From Shewanella sediminis HAW-EB3 (GTDB taxonomy: Bacteria; Pseudomonadota; Gammaproteobacteria; Enterobacterales; Shewanellaceae): a stretch of DNA of 64,000 bases. The notes beneath the pieces are model-generated. The model made no database searches and was not told the origin of the DNA. It saw only the letters and a program-made list of their open reading frames with translations. Shown in pieces: positions 29,464-37,904 of this stretch. Position 1 is the first letter of the stretch. Every line of letters begins with the position of its first letter. Location: positions 4,650,001-4,714,000 of the forward strand of contig NC_009831.1 in the NCBI RefSeq assembly GCF_000018025.1. The letters run 5' to 3'. Position numbers and translations under genes: made by a program.

Positions 29464-29877
29464 ATGAATATTCACACTATTGCCAACCACCTCAATGACC
29501 TTTGTGATAAAAGCCATACCGGCTTGCAATTTGATTGCTATCCAATCGACGGCGAAGTAGAGGTTTTACAAGTCAATATCGTTGGACGTGAAGAGATCCC
29601 AGTATTCGTATCGGTGACAGAAAACCAAGTTCTCTGCATCAGTTACCTTTGGGGAGAAGACGAAGTAAATCAGGACCGTCGTTTAGCGATGTTTGAGACA
29701 ATGTTAGAACTCAACATCCCGATGCCACTGTCATCATTTGCAAAAATTGATGATAAGTATGTGATTTACGGCGCACTGTCTGTTCAATCAGACATGCAGG
29801 AGATAGAACAGGAGCTTTCCGTTCTTTCCGATAACTGCCTGGAAGTCATCGACGAAATGGTCGAGTACTTAAAGTAA
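29464..29877 (+). CDS. yjfI: DUF2170 family protein (YjfI-like)
   Basis: A 137-residue cytoplasmic protein, acidic overall. Its sequence (LCDKSHTGLQFDCYPIDGEVEVLQVNI, VSVTENQVLCISYLWGEDEV) fits DUF2170, represented by E. coli YjfI. No catalytic motif is evident. An AAGGA site precedes the ATG, and the gene is behind a promoter with two palindromic operators. The PspA-like gene follows after 61 bases, as yjfJ follows yjfI in E. coli. The function is unknown; an adaptor for the PspA-like protein is a reasonable guess. Confidence 0.88.
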   Translation: MNIHTIANHLNDLCDKSHTGLQFDCYPIDGEVEVLQVNIVGREEIPVFVSVTENQVLCISYLWGEDEVNQDRRLAMFETMLELNIPMPLSSFAKIDDKYVIYGALSVQSDMQEIEQELSVLSDNCLEVIDEMVEYLK

Positions 29878-29938
29878 TTTCTTATCAATTTTTTAGTCCC
29901 GGTTCAAGTCGCCGTGACTAGGTAAAAGGAGCCACATT

Positions 29939-30625
29939 ATGGGCATACTAAACAAGATTTTAACCGCTTTTCGTGGTGGTGCAACAGAAGTTGGTCAAGG
30001 CATCGTCGATGCAAACTCTACTCGTATCTTCGAGCAAGAGATCCGTGATGCGGAAAACCACCTGACAAAAGCTAAACGTGAATTAACTGACGTTATGGCC
30101 AAAGAGATGCAGGCCAGCCGCGAAATAGACCGCTTAAAGCGCTCCATCAGCGAACATGAAGGCTATGCCACTCAAGCACTCGAGAAAGAGAATGAAACCT
30201 TAGCGATGGAAGTGGCTGAGAAGATCTCTCAACTAGACCAGGAGCTTGCAGAGCAAGAAGGTGCAAACGTTAACTTCACTGCTCATGCGACTCGTCTTAA
30301 AGACCTCGTGCGTAAAACTGAGCGCCAGCTAACTGATTACCAACGTCAACTGAGCATGGTAAAGACCACTGAGAGTGTTCAAAAGGCAACGGCTAGCATC
30401 ACAGACTCTTTCGCAGGTAGCAGCTCTAAGCTATTAAATGCTAAAGATTCACTGGAGCGTATCAAGGCTCGTCAGCAGCAGTTTGATGACCGTCTGGTCG
30501 CAGCTGAGCAACTTGCCGATGAAAACAGTGATAAGTCACTACACGATAAACTTGCGGAAGCGGGCATTGGCGAGCAAAAATCGAATGCTAATGCAGTACT
30601 TGATCGCCTGAAAGCGCGCAAGTAA
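29939..30625 (+). CDS. yjfJ: PspA/IM30 family protein (YjfJ-like)
   Basis: A 228-residue, almost fully helical coiled-coil protein. The N-terminus (MGILNKILTAFRGGATEVGQGIVDANSTRIFEQ begins the amphipathic helix) and the long charged helices to about residue 200 fit PspA/IM30, peripheral inner-membrane proteins that protect or remodel membranes under stress. A strong AAGGAG site precedes the ATG. It is co-directional with, and 61 bases after, the DUF2170 gene. A strong terminator follows. It resembles E. coli YjfJ more than the PspA of the pspABC operon, because of its neighbours. Confidence 0.92.
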   Translation: MGILNKILTAFRGGATEVGQGIVDANSTRIFEQEIRDAENHLTKAKRELTDVMAKEMQASREIDRLKRSISEHEGYATQALEKENETLAMEVAEKISQLDQELAEQEGANVNFTAHATRLKDLVRKTERQLTDYQRQLSMVKTTESVQKATASITDSFAGSSSKLLNAKDSLERIKARQQQFDDRLVAAEQLADENSDKSLHDKLAEAGIGEQKSNANAVLDRLKARK

Positions 30626-30687
30626 CTATAGAAGCTAAATGAAGAGATTCAGCGTTAACTGCTTGAATAGATTCAACGCCTAATAAG

Positions 30688-30723
30688 TAGCGCTTTTCTT
30701 ATCACTAAGAAAGGCGCTATTTT
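30688..30723 (+). terminator. Rho-independent terminator after the PspA-like gene
   Basis: A 14-bp stem with one G-T pair (TAGCGCTTTTCTTA against TAAGAAAGGCGCTA) and a TCAC loop at 30688-30719 is followed by TTTT. It ends the DUF2170-PspA transcript and implies a separate promoter for the DUF2491 gene. Confidence 0.85.
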
Positions 30724-30818
30724 CGTCTTAGCGTTAAGCTCACACTAAGACAGGGATTATTCGAGCGAAGCCAAGTTATATAATTAAAAGTATTAATAAC
30801 CCAAAGTATCAGGAGTCG

Positions 30819-31475
30819 ATGATGGGATTTTTAAAAGGCCTTTTCGGTAAGAAAGAGGCGCCAAAACGTCAACTCGATCAACCCTCTCATCTGATGAAGG
30901 GCGATATGATCTCCCTCGATGACAGTTTTGCTCTGCCGCCTCAACTCAGGGGCCAACAGTTAAGAGTCGAATCTGTCAGTACTTATGAGTATGAACGCAG
31001 TCAAAAGGCTGAATGGGTGCTTAAAGGCCATGGTCAAGAGACGCTTTTTCTTTCACTCGATGAAGATGATGAAACCTATCTGGCATTCTCCATTAAGGTC
31101 AACCGCGGACAAGTTGAACAGATTTTCGACCTCGAACACTTTAGCGCTATCTTCGAAGAAGATGAACAAGCACAGCTTACGACTCAAGCCTTACCCAATG
31201 AGCTCTCCACACAATTTGAGCAGTGGTTAGGCAAAGAATATCATCAAGTTAACTCCGCGCAGTTTGGTTACTTTCACCGTGAGGATTATCGTGGCAAGAA
31301 ACCGCCACAGGATGAAAGCGGTGCAACAGGCGAGGCATTCGAATCCTACCTGTTAATGGATGACGAAGAGAAATTTGCTATCGATGTCGAAGTCTATGAC
31401 GGCGGTGAAACCGATGTCATGTTAACCTTGTATCGTCCATTGTCCGATATCAGAGATTATTGGCCAGGGAAGTAA
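30819..31475 (+). CDS. yjfK: DUF2491 family protein (YjfK-like)
   Basis: A 218-residue protein beginning MGFLKGLFGKKEAP, with the DUF2491 features LMKGDMISLDDSFALPPQLRG and LSLDEDDETYLAFSIKV. It is the homologue of E. coli YjfK, which lies between the PspA-like YjfJ and the DUF350 protein YjfL. It is rich in acidic residues and has no signal peptide. The AGGAG site suits the ATG at 30819 or the one immediately after it. A terminator separates it from the PspA-like gene. The biochemical role is unknown. Confidence 0.86.
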   Translation: MMGFLKGLFGKKEAPKRQLDQPSHLMKGDMISLDDSFALPPQLRGQQLRVESVSTYEYERSQKAEWVLKGHGQETLFLSLDEDDETYLAFSIKVNRGQVEQIFDLEHFSAIFEEDEQAQLTTQALPNELSTQFEQWLGKEYHQVNSAQFGYFHREDYRGKKPPQDESGATGEAFESYLLMDDEEKFAIDVEVYDGGETDVMLTLYRPLSDIRDYWPGK

Positions 31476-31482
31476 ACTCTTT

Positions 31483-31512
31483 AGAACCTAGGTTCTAGCT
31501 CCTAGGTTCTAA
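31483..31512. repeat. AGAACCTAGGTTCT palindrome and direct repeat
   Basis: AGAACCTAGGTTCT at 31483-31496 is a perfect 14-base palindrome. Its CCTAGGTTCTA part recurs directly downstream, ending at about 31511. It lies in the 66-base gap after the DUF2491 gene. Similar TAG-rich words occur near 60500. No regulatory role is evident. Confidence 0.6.
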
Positions 31513-31541
31513 GTTAGATTTCAATTTTTAAGGTAAACGGT

Positions 31542-31871
31542 ATGACTAAGCAGAAGAGCCCACTACCGGAACAATGGTTACAAAACCAGAAGGCGGCCAA
31601 GGCGACACAGGTGGCTTTCGATCTCGATGAGAAGTTCCAATACTCTATTCGTAAAGCCGCATTAGACTCAGGCTTTAGCCCCTCGGATCAGATCCGTACC
31701 ATTCTGGGGCTTTCGGTGACCAAGCGGCCTAAACGTCCCAGACTCACCGTCTCTCTCAGCCCTGAAGATTATCTCCAGTTAGCTGAAAAATATGATCTAT
31801 CGCCAGAGCAGCAACTCGAAATAAAAAAACATGTATTGGACGATCTCATCCACTTTGTCGATAAAAGCTAG
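31542..31871 (+). CDS. Small hypothetical protein in the yjf-like block
   Basis: A 109-residue soluble protein of unknown family. It is basic in the middle (VTKRPKRPRLTVSLSPEDY) and otherwise helical. The segment SIRKAALDSGFSPSDQIRTILGL resembles a ribbon-helix-helix or related small DNA-binding arrangement (residues 33-56), which raises the possibility that it is the regulator of the block's palindromic operators; this is a guess. It lies 66 bases after the DUF2491 gene and 71 bases before the K+ channel gene, in the same direction. Confidence 0.72.
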   Translation: MTKQKSPLPEQWLQNQKAAKATQVAFDLDEKFQYSIRKAALDSGFSPSDQIRTILGLSVTKRPKRPRLTVSLSPEDYLQLAEKYDLSPEQQLEIKKHVLDDLIHFVDKS

Positions 31872-31942
31872 TACACTCATGCAGATGCCTGCCAGAAAAA
31901 TAGGTAGGCAATCGATAAAGTATAGTGATATTGGACGAGATC

Positions 31943-32749
31943 ATGGCTGATAAAAAACGCTGGTTACTTCACCCGGAGCAAGCTCCAACCCCTTTCCAAC
32001 TTGCAATGATGATGCTTTCACTGTTGTCAGTCATTGTTGTTCTTGTTCTCAGCTTTGCTTCTCTCGACTCAGAAACCAACCGACTCCTGCTCTTTGTAGA
32101 TTTCAGTATCTGCATGATTTTTATGACCTACTTCTTTGTTAACTTATTCAGAGCAGAGAATAAAATTGACTATATCAAGCACAACTGGATAGATTTCGTT
32201 GCCAGTATTCCAGCGATAGAGCCCCTGAGGCTAGCTAGGCTGTTTCAAATTTTACGAGTGATACGTCTTATTCGTATGACTCAGTCTTTAATCATTCCCA
32301 TCATAAAGCAGCGCAGACAAGCGACACTGGCCAGCCTGTTAGTGGCTATGGTCACCATCCTGACCTTCGCATCGGTATTAATGCTTATCGTAGAGGCGGG
32401 CGTACCAGACGCAAATATTCATACCGCAGAAGATGCCATCTGGTGGACCTTAGTCACCATCTCAACCGTGGGCTATGGCGATTACTATCCGGTGACCGCT
32501 GCGGGCCACGTGATTGGTGGTGTCGTCATTATTTGTGGCGTCAGTTTTTTCGGTGTTATCTCAGGTTATATGGCCTCTCTGTTTATCGCGCCGGATGAGT
32601 CAGAAAAACTTGAAACTCACAGCGAGCAGATCCGTTGTGAACTGCATGAAGCACTGGCTAGAATGGAAGCGAATCAAGGTGTGTTGATGGAGCAAATTGA
32701 ACAGCTGAACCAAAAATTAGAAGAAAAGAAAGATACGCCAGAGAGCTAG
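31943..32749 (+). CDS. Voltage-gated-type potassium channel
   Basis: A 268-residue inner-membrane channel with 6 membrane segments from the ATG at 31943 (MADKKRW); a GTG at 31925 is an alternative. The fourth segment is Arg-rich (RLARLFQILRVIRLIRM), like a voltage sensor. The selectivity filter TVGYGD is at about 174-180 within WTLVTISTVGYGDYYPV. The C-terminal 50 residues form a coiled coil. It should conduct K+ across the inner membrane. It ends the block that starts with the 319-residue lipoprotein. A K+ channel near PspA-like genes fits control of membrane potential. Confidence 0.9.
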   Translation: MADKKRWLLHPEQAPTPFQLAMMMLSLLSVIVVLVLSFASLDSETNRLLLFVDFSICMIFMTYFFVNLFRAENKIDYIKHNWIDFVASIPAIEPLRLARLFQILRVIRLIRMTQSLIIPIIKQRRQATLASLLVAMVTILTFASVLMLIVEAGVPDANIHTAEDAIWWTLVTISTVGYGDYYPVTAAGHVIGGVVIICGVSFFGVISGYMASLFIAPDESEKLETHSEQIRCELHEALARMEANQGVLMEQIEQLNQKLEEKKDTPES

Positions 32750-32825
32750 TAGCCAGCTTCGCCTAAAAATATGAATAACGAACTGAAAGTTAACTAAGAC
32801 AAAGGGAATCAGGAAAAACTCAGGT

Positions 32826-32851
32826 GGCGCAGCCATCAACCTGGCTACGCC
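32826..32851. terminator. Hairpin between convergent K+ channel and ygiF genes
   Basis: GGCGCAGCCA and TGGCTACGCC pair over 10 positions with one mismatch and a 6-base loop. It lies 76 bases after the channel stop and 20 bases after the ygiF stop on the other strand. No T run follows, so its strength is uncertain. Confidence 0.5.
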
Positions 32852-32870
32852 CTCTTATCATCGAGCATAT

Positions 32871-34373
32871 CTAGCGCCAATAAGGTTCGTTCTTTAACGC
32901 CGAGCGTCTGGAGTGCTCCATCGCAAACAGCAGGCTATGTTCCTTATTAAGCAACCAGTCCGAAATATCGATAGCTTCTGACTCACTCAACTCTGCCAGT
33001 TGCCGATATGCCGCTAATGTCCTTATTCCCAAGACAAGATCTTGCCACGGAGTCCTGAACAGATCTCTGGCTTTCGTTGGATATAGGGCACCGTATGCTA
33101 CTCCGACAAAAATACTCTCATCCAGGGCACGTGCAAAAGATTGGTATTCCTGACTGCTGAGATCTTCGCTAGAGGGCATAAGTTTAACGATTTTCTGCCA
33201 TGAGGCTTCCTGCATCTTATCGGCAAACTCCTGCAGCTCCAGCCTTTTATCTATGACCTTTTTACCCGCCTGAAAAGCAAGCAGCAGATCAACGAGTGCT
33301 AATTGAAGGCCTCCATAGCAGGTATCATTCAACATTTTGTCTATAAGCTGTGGAATCGATAAACCTTTCAACTGAGCCAAGGTCGCCGCCGTTAGCCGTT
33401 TTTCCTGAGGGAGTTTAGCGATCAGTAAACTGTTTTGATCGATAATTTCGACCAGACTCAAACCCGTTTCAATAAAATCCAGATGCCCTTCGATACAATC
33501 AAACTTAGACGCCAACTTGTCATCAAGCAGATTAAATTGCGCCAGTGTACATCTGAGCAGACGAACACATGCCCTAAGCCTGTAGCAAAGGTGAGGGGCT
33601 TGTTCATCATCCTTGATACCGGATTCGAGAATCATGGCTTCGAGTAACTGCCAACGCTCAAGACCGGTGCTCAACAGCGCGATAAAGGTGTGTTTAAGAT
33701 CTTGCTCTGGTACTAATGCAATAAAATCTAATGCCTCCAGGCTCAGAGGGCTCGCCTGTGCGGCTAAACGATATCCCCTTTGTGCCTTACTCGCCTTACC
33801 TAAACGTACCGGGATCTGCTCGGCAACCAATAATCCTAACTGAATAAGTGCCGATGTTTCACCTGCCATAAGTTCAAATTCGAGCTCACAAATAGGCTCT
33901 GATATCACTTTCCCTTCTCTTTTGACGCTCACCTGACCAATATCTAAGGCGAGCTCGACTAAGCTGTCACCGACATATATATGCCATCTTCGCCTGACAA
34001 AATCGGTATTAAACAGACAGACCAATTCAGATTGCACTGATGAAAGTTTAGACAGTTCAGGCCATATTTTTTCAGGAAATTTACTGAGATCTGGTGTATC
34101 TTGCTCGATAGCCACATTGAATTCCGGCCGCGAATGGATCCCTCCGATCACACTGCCGGCCGTTTTTATTGTCTGCTCTCTCTCACCATCACAACTTCTG
34201 ACTCTAAGCCCCATATCCCATTTTCTCAGCTGAAGATCGGAGGTATCGAAATAACTATTGATGAGTTTCTTTACCCCTTTGGGCTCAGAGTGAGGTAAAC
34301 TATCCAGCAAGTGAATTAAGGTTTCTTGTTGTTCTAATTGAAAAAATAATTTTAGTTCTATCTCGGCGTCCAT
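32871..34373 (-). CDS. ygiF: CYTH-CHAD inorganic triphosphatase, YgiF-like
   Basis: A 500-residue protein. Residues 1-200 form a CYTH domain with the signature MDAEIELKL and an array of charged residues lining the tunnel (LRVRSCDGEREQTIKTAG, GYRLAAQA). Residues 215-500 form a CHAD helical domain, rich in His and Arg, thought to bind polyphosphate. E. coli YgiF hydrolyses inorganic triphosphate and its gene neighbours glnE. Here it is on the same strand as glnE but separated by the 7.5-kb block. The phosphate-transport genes lie on its other side, divergent. Confidence 0.9.
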   Translation of the reverse strand: MDAEIELKLFFQLEQQETLIHLLDSLPHSEPKGVKKLINSYFDTSDLQLRKWDMGLRVRSCDGEREQTIKTAGSVIGGIHSRPEFNVAIEQDTPDLSKFPEKIWPELSKLSSVQSELVCLFNTDFVRRRWHIYVGDSLVELALDIGQVSVKREGKVISEPICELEFELMAGETSALIQLGLLVAEQIPVRLGKASKAQRGYRLAAQASPLSLEALDFIALVPEQDLKHTFIALLSTGLERWQLLEAMILESGIKDDEQAPHLCYRLRACVRLLRCTLAQFNLLDDKLASKFDCIEGHLDFIETGLSLVEIIDQNSLLIAKLPQEKRLTAATLAQLKGLSIPQLIDKMLNDTCYGGLQLALVDLLLAFQAGKKVIDKRLELQEFADKMQEASWQKIVKLMPSSEDLSSQEYQSFARALDESIFVGVAYGALYPTKARDLFRTPWQDLVLGIRTLAAYRQLAELSESEAIDISDWLLNKEHSLLFAMEHSRRSALKNEPYWR

Positions 34374-34659
34374 TAGCCTGCAGCTCGCTCTTTTGTCAAT
34401 GTTAGGAGCGGTGATGTTCCCCTCTCCTAATGGTTGTCATTAAAGTTTAATTAAAATTTAATCAAAAAATCATCTATCGTGCCAAGTGTAATATTACTGT
34501 CACAAACTCGCCGTAGGATGCGGTTTGCAGTTAAGATATAACTCGTTAGAATAAAAACTGTTAGTTTTAATGTAAAAACACAGTTTCAATACGCGGTCGC
34601 TTGGGTTAACATGCGCCCGCTTTTTCCAACAGTGGAATAACCTAAATAGGTACACGGCA

Positions 34660-35340
34660 ATGCCAGTAAACTCTATTTTGGGCGTGTTTGCAAAATCGCC
34701 AATTAAGCCTCTACAAGAGCATATAGACAAAGTGCACGATTGTGCATCGATACTTATCCCGTTTTTTGAGGCTACTATAGCCGGAGATTGGGATAAAGCT
34801 GTTCAACTACGTAAGCAGATAAGCTATACGGAAAGAGAAGCGGATTCACTAAAACGTGAAATACGTCTCACTCTTCCTGGTGGTCTGTTTATGCCTGTCG
34901 AACGAACCGATCTTCTGGAGCTTCTGACCCAGCAAGATAAAATCGCTAACAAGGCAAAAGATATCTCAGGTCGAATCATCGGCCGTCAGCTTCTCGTTCC
35001 TGAAGCTATACAAGCCCCCTTCACTGCTTACTTGCAACGCTGCCTCGATGCAGTATCGCAGGCTAAACAAGCAATCAACGAGCTCGATGACCTGTTAGAA
35101 ACCGGTTTCCGTGGTCGTGAAGTCGATCTAGTTGCAAAAATGATCGCCGAACTCGATAAAATCGAGGAAGATACGGATGATCTTCAAATCAAGATCCGTC
35201 GTCAGCTGTTCGCTATCGAAAACGATATGAACCCTATCGATGTGATGTTCCTCTATAAGATAATTGAGTGGGTTGGCGACTTGGCAGATCTTGCCGAGCG
35301 AGTTGGCTCCCGCTTAGAGCTGATGCTAGCTCGCGTCTAA
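34660..35340 (+). CDS. PhoU-like DUF47 Pit accessory protein
   Basis: A 226-residue helical protein of the DUF47 (PhoU-like) family, recognised from IPFFEATIAGDWDKAVQLRKQISYTEREADSLKREIRL and LFMPVERTDLLELLTQQDKIANKAKD. Such proteins regulate or support the low-affinity phosphate transporter Pit. It lies 24 bases before the pit gene in the same direction, so both are in one operon. A PhoB box was looked for upstream and not clearly found. The symbol pit accessory is descriptive only. Confidence 0.9.
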   Translation: MPVNSILGVFAKSPIKPLQEHIDKVHDCASILIPFFEATIAGDWDKAVQLRKQISYTEREADSLKREIRLTLPGGLFMPVERTDLLELLTQQDKIANKAKDISGRIIGRQLLVPEAIQAPFTAYLQRCLDAVSQAKQAINELDDLLETGFRGREVDLVAKMIAELDKIEEDTDDLQIKIRRQLFAIENDMNPIDVMFLYKIIEWVGDLADLAERVGSRLELMLARV

Positions 35341-35364
35341 CAACAAAGTTATCAAGGTAACAAC

Positions 35365-36633
35365 ATGGTTGATGTATTAGTCACCAACGGCCCAATGCTT
35401 ATTGCTATTGCGGCTGCTTTTGGTTTTTTAATGGCATGGGGTATTGGCGCCAATGACGTAGCCAATGCAATGGGAACCTCTGTAGGTTCGAATGCGATTA
35501 CGATTAAACAAGCGATCATCATCGCGATGATTTTTGAATTTGCCGGTGCTTATCTGGCAGGTGGTGAAGTAACCAGCACGATCCGTAAAGGGATTATCGA
35601 CTCAGCATACTTTGTTGATTCGCCTGAACTGCTTGTATACGGCATGATATCTGCGCTACTTGCAGCAGGTATCTGGCTTATTGCAGCTTCAGCGCTAGGC
35701 TGGCCTGTATCTACAACTCACTCAATTATCGGCGCTATCGTTGGTTTTGCGGCAGTGGGTGTAGGCACAGACGCCGTCGAGTGGGGTAAAGTTGCGGGTA
35801 TCGTCGGTTCTTGGGTTGTGACTCCGGCTATATCAGGTTTTATCGCCTTCATGATATTCCAGAGTGTACAGAAGCTTATCTTCGATACAGAGGATCCACT
35901 GGAAAACGCTAAGCGTTACGTGCCTTTCTATATGGCACTGGCTGGCTTTGTCATGTCACTGGTGACCATCAAGAAGGGTCTTAAACACATTGGCTTGCAC
36001 TTCAGCAGTGGTGAAGCCTATGCGATGGCCTTTGGTGTCGCTGTGCTGGTAGGTATTGCCGGTATGATGGCCATCAAGCGTCTTAAGATGAGCAAGAGCG
36101 CCGACCGTCAGACTCAGTTTGGTAACGTAGAGAAAGTCTTCGCTATCTTAATGGTTGTTACAGCGTGTTGTATGGCTTTTGCTCACGGATCTAATGATGT
36201 TGCGAACGCTATTGGCCCATTGGCTGCCGTCGTTTCTGTTGTCAACAGTGGTGGCGATATAGCGGGTAAATCTTCATTAGTATGGTGGATTCTGCCTCTG
36301 GGTGCCGTTGGTATCGTGATGGGTCTGGCTATCTTTGGTAAGCGCGTAATGCAGACCATTGGTAAGAACATTACTCACCTGACTCCTAGCCGCGGTTTTG
36401 CTGCCGAACTGGCTGCCGCCTCAACTGTGGTTATTGCATCGGGCACCGGTCTTCCAATCTCTACGACTCAAACCTTAGTCGGTGCGGTTTTAGGTGTGGG
36501 TATGGCTCGCGGTATTGCCGCGATTAATATCGGTGTGGTCAGAAATATCGTCGTATCTTGGGTTATCACGCTTCCTGCGGGTGCTGCACTGTCGATCATG
36601 TTCTTCTTCACGATTAAAGGCATCTTCAGCTAA
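35365..36633 (+). CDS. pitA: Inorganic phosphate transporter, Pit family
   Basis: A 422-residue inner-membrane protein with about 10 membrane segments. The two Pit signature repeats are present: GANDVANAMGTSVGS near residue 28 and GSNDVANAIGPLAAV near residue 273. It takes up metal phosphate with protons. It follows the PhoU-like DUF47 gene by 24 bases. A strong terminator follows the stop. The sequence is normal in length. Substrate could include other divalent-metal phosphate complexes, as is known for Pit. Confidence 0.93.
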   Translation: MVDVLVTNGPMLIAIAAAFGFLMAWGIGANDVANAMGTSVGSNAITIKQAIIIAMIFEFAGAYLAGGEVTSTIRKGIIDSAYFVDSPELLVYGMISALLAAGIWLIAASALGWPVSTTHSIIGAIVGFAAVGVGTDAVEWGKVAGIVGSWVVTPAISGFIAFMIFQSVQKLIFDTEDPLENAKRYVPFYMALAGFVMSLVTIKKGLKHIGLHFSSGEAYAMAFGVAVLVGIAGMMAIKRLKMSKSADRQTQFGNVEKVFAILMVVTACCMAFAHGSNDVANAIGPLAAVVSVVNSGGDIAGKSSLVWWILPLGAVGIVMGLAIFGKRVMQTIGKNITHLTPSRGFAAELAAASTVVIASGTGLPISTTQTLVGAVLGVGMARGIAAINIGVVRNIVVSWVITLPAGAALSIMFFFTIKGIFS

Positions 36634-36690
36634 GATTCGATCATCCGGCTTTTAGTTCAAAAAGAGTTCGGCGAAGATAGTGAGATAAGG

Positions 36691-36716
36691 AGGGAAGCCA
36701 ACAGGCTTCCCTTTTT
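36691..36716 (+). terminator. Rho-independent terminator after pit
   Basis: A 9-bp perfect stem, AGGGAAGCC/GGCTTCCCT, with AACA loop and four more T ends the pit operon 57 bases after the stop. The rest of the gap to ygiM holds a short direct repeat of TTGCA words (near 36865-36895) and no gene. Confidence 0.9.
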
Positions 36717-36936
36717 GATTTCTACCACTGAGCCACATTCGCAAAGGAGACTCCATCCAGAAGCCTTTTTCCTCGGCCCTCAATACTCTGGTTCATAACA
36801 ATTAGTCTCCAACACTTCGACCTATCTGTATCACGACACCCCAACTAACCCCTACATCAAAGTCTTGCATCAAAGCCTTGCAAAAAGTCCTGCAAATCCC
36901 TAGCATGTGGCTATATTTCTTCGATGAGAATTCAAA

Positions 36937-37512
36937 GTGTTAAGATTCTTTGCTTTAGTGGGACTGATGTTACTCTCTCCCAGCCTGCTGGCTGAAGGCC
37001 AACCCCGTTATATCTCAGACCAGGTATACCTCTATCTTCATGGCGGTCCCGGAACCCAATACCGTATTTTAGGCAGCATTGAAGCTGGACAGGCGATCTC
37101 TGTACTGGGTCAAAAAGAGGGAGATTACTCCAAGATCATCGACCACAAAGGCCGCGAAGGCTGGATTGAAACTAAGATGATTAGCGCTAAGAAGAGCTTC
37201 CGTGAGCAGTTACCGGAAGTTCAGGCCGAACTCGACAAAACCAAGGCTGAACTCGAACAGATTATTAACTCCAGTGACAGCAGTCTTCAGGAGCTTCGTA
37301 CGCTCAAGAGCCAACTCGCTCAGGCAGAAAAGTCTCTCGAGCAGGCCAGCACAGAGCGTGATATAGCAACGACTAAGCTTGCCAGCATTGAAAAAAATGA
37401 ACGCTTTCAGATGTGGCAGGAGGGTGGACTTATTGCCGCTGCAGGCCTGATACTGGGTATTATCTTGGTCTACCTACCAAGACCCAGACGTAAGCAGAAG
37501 AACCGCTGGTAA
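36937..37512 (+). CDS. ygiM: SH3-domain membrane protein, YgiM-like (TIGR04211)
   Basis: A 191-residue protein with an N-terminal signal peptide (about 1-19), a bacterial SH3 domain at about 25-88 (YLYLHGGPGTQYRILGSIEAGQ), a coiled coil at about 90-150, and one C-terminal membrane segment (LIAAAGLILGIILVYLP, about 164-182) followed by a basic tail. This matches YgiM, whose gene neighbours ygiF in E. coli. It may bind peptidoglycan or a periplasmic partner through the SH3 domain. The start is a GTG with a GAG site before it. A strong terminator follows. Confidence 0.88.
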   Translation: MLRFFALVGLMLLSPSLLAEGQPRYISDQVYLYLHGGPGTQYRILGSIEAGQAISVLGQKEGDYSKIIDHKGREGWIETKMISAKKSFREQLPEVQAELDKTKAELEQIINSSDSSLQELRTLKSQLAQAEKSLEQASTERDIATTKLASIEKNERFQMWQEGGLIAAAGLILGIILVYLPRPRRKQKNRW

Positions 37513-37554
37513 TACCAATCGGTATAACACTTAAGTTCATGTCATATTATAAGT

Positions 37555-37586
37555 AAAAGCCAGTGCACTTAACGCGCTGGCTTTTT
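37555..37586 (+). terminator. Rho-independent terminator after ygiM
   Basis: A 12-bp stem with one T-G pair (AAAAGCCAGTGC against GCGCTGGCTTTT) and a 7-base loop is followed by more T. It begins 43 bases after the ygiM stop. Confidence 0.9.
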
Positions 37587-37679
37587 CTTTATCATATACC
37601 CAAGCTACTTCGACATGCTGAACCCTGCATTTAGAGGTCGTTTGAGTATACAATCAACACCTCCTTACCCGCCGCCCCG

Positions 37680-37761
37680 TCACACACTCCGCCGACCAGA
37701 TCAAACAAAGTTCACACACAGAGTCACAATGGTGTCCCTCGTCACATTTTGAATGTATAAT
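37680..37761 (+). promoter_or_regulatory. putA promoter region with TCACA repeats
   Basis: A TATAAT -10 element lies at 37756-37761. Four TCACA words on the plus strand (at 37680, 37712, 37724 and 37742) lie upstream; the last one, followed by TTTT, resembles one half of a CRP site (ideal TGTGA-N6-TCACA), but the other half is poor. The -35 is weak, so an activator is expected. The leader to the ATG at 37905 is about 135 bases. Confidence 0.45.
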
Positions 37762-37904
37762 TGCGCGCGAAGATGTCAGATTGTATACAAAAAATAACAA
37801 GCATCTTAATACACTTACCGAAGCCAGACTTCCTAGGCTAGGTTTCGGTAAGATTTTTCTTCAAGCAAACTGTCCCTTAACCGGCCCAGATGGAAGCGAT
37901 TACT

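Noticed and set aside
34374-34659. PhoB box upstream of the pit operon
   Set aside because: TTGTCAT-like words occur, but no pair with the spacing of a Pho box was found.
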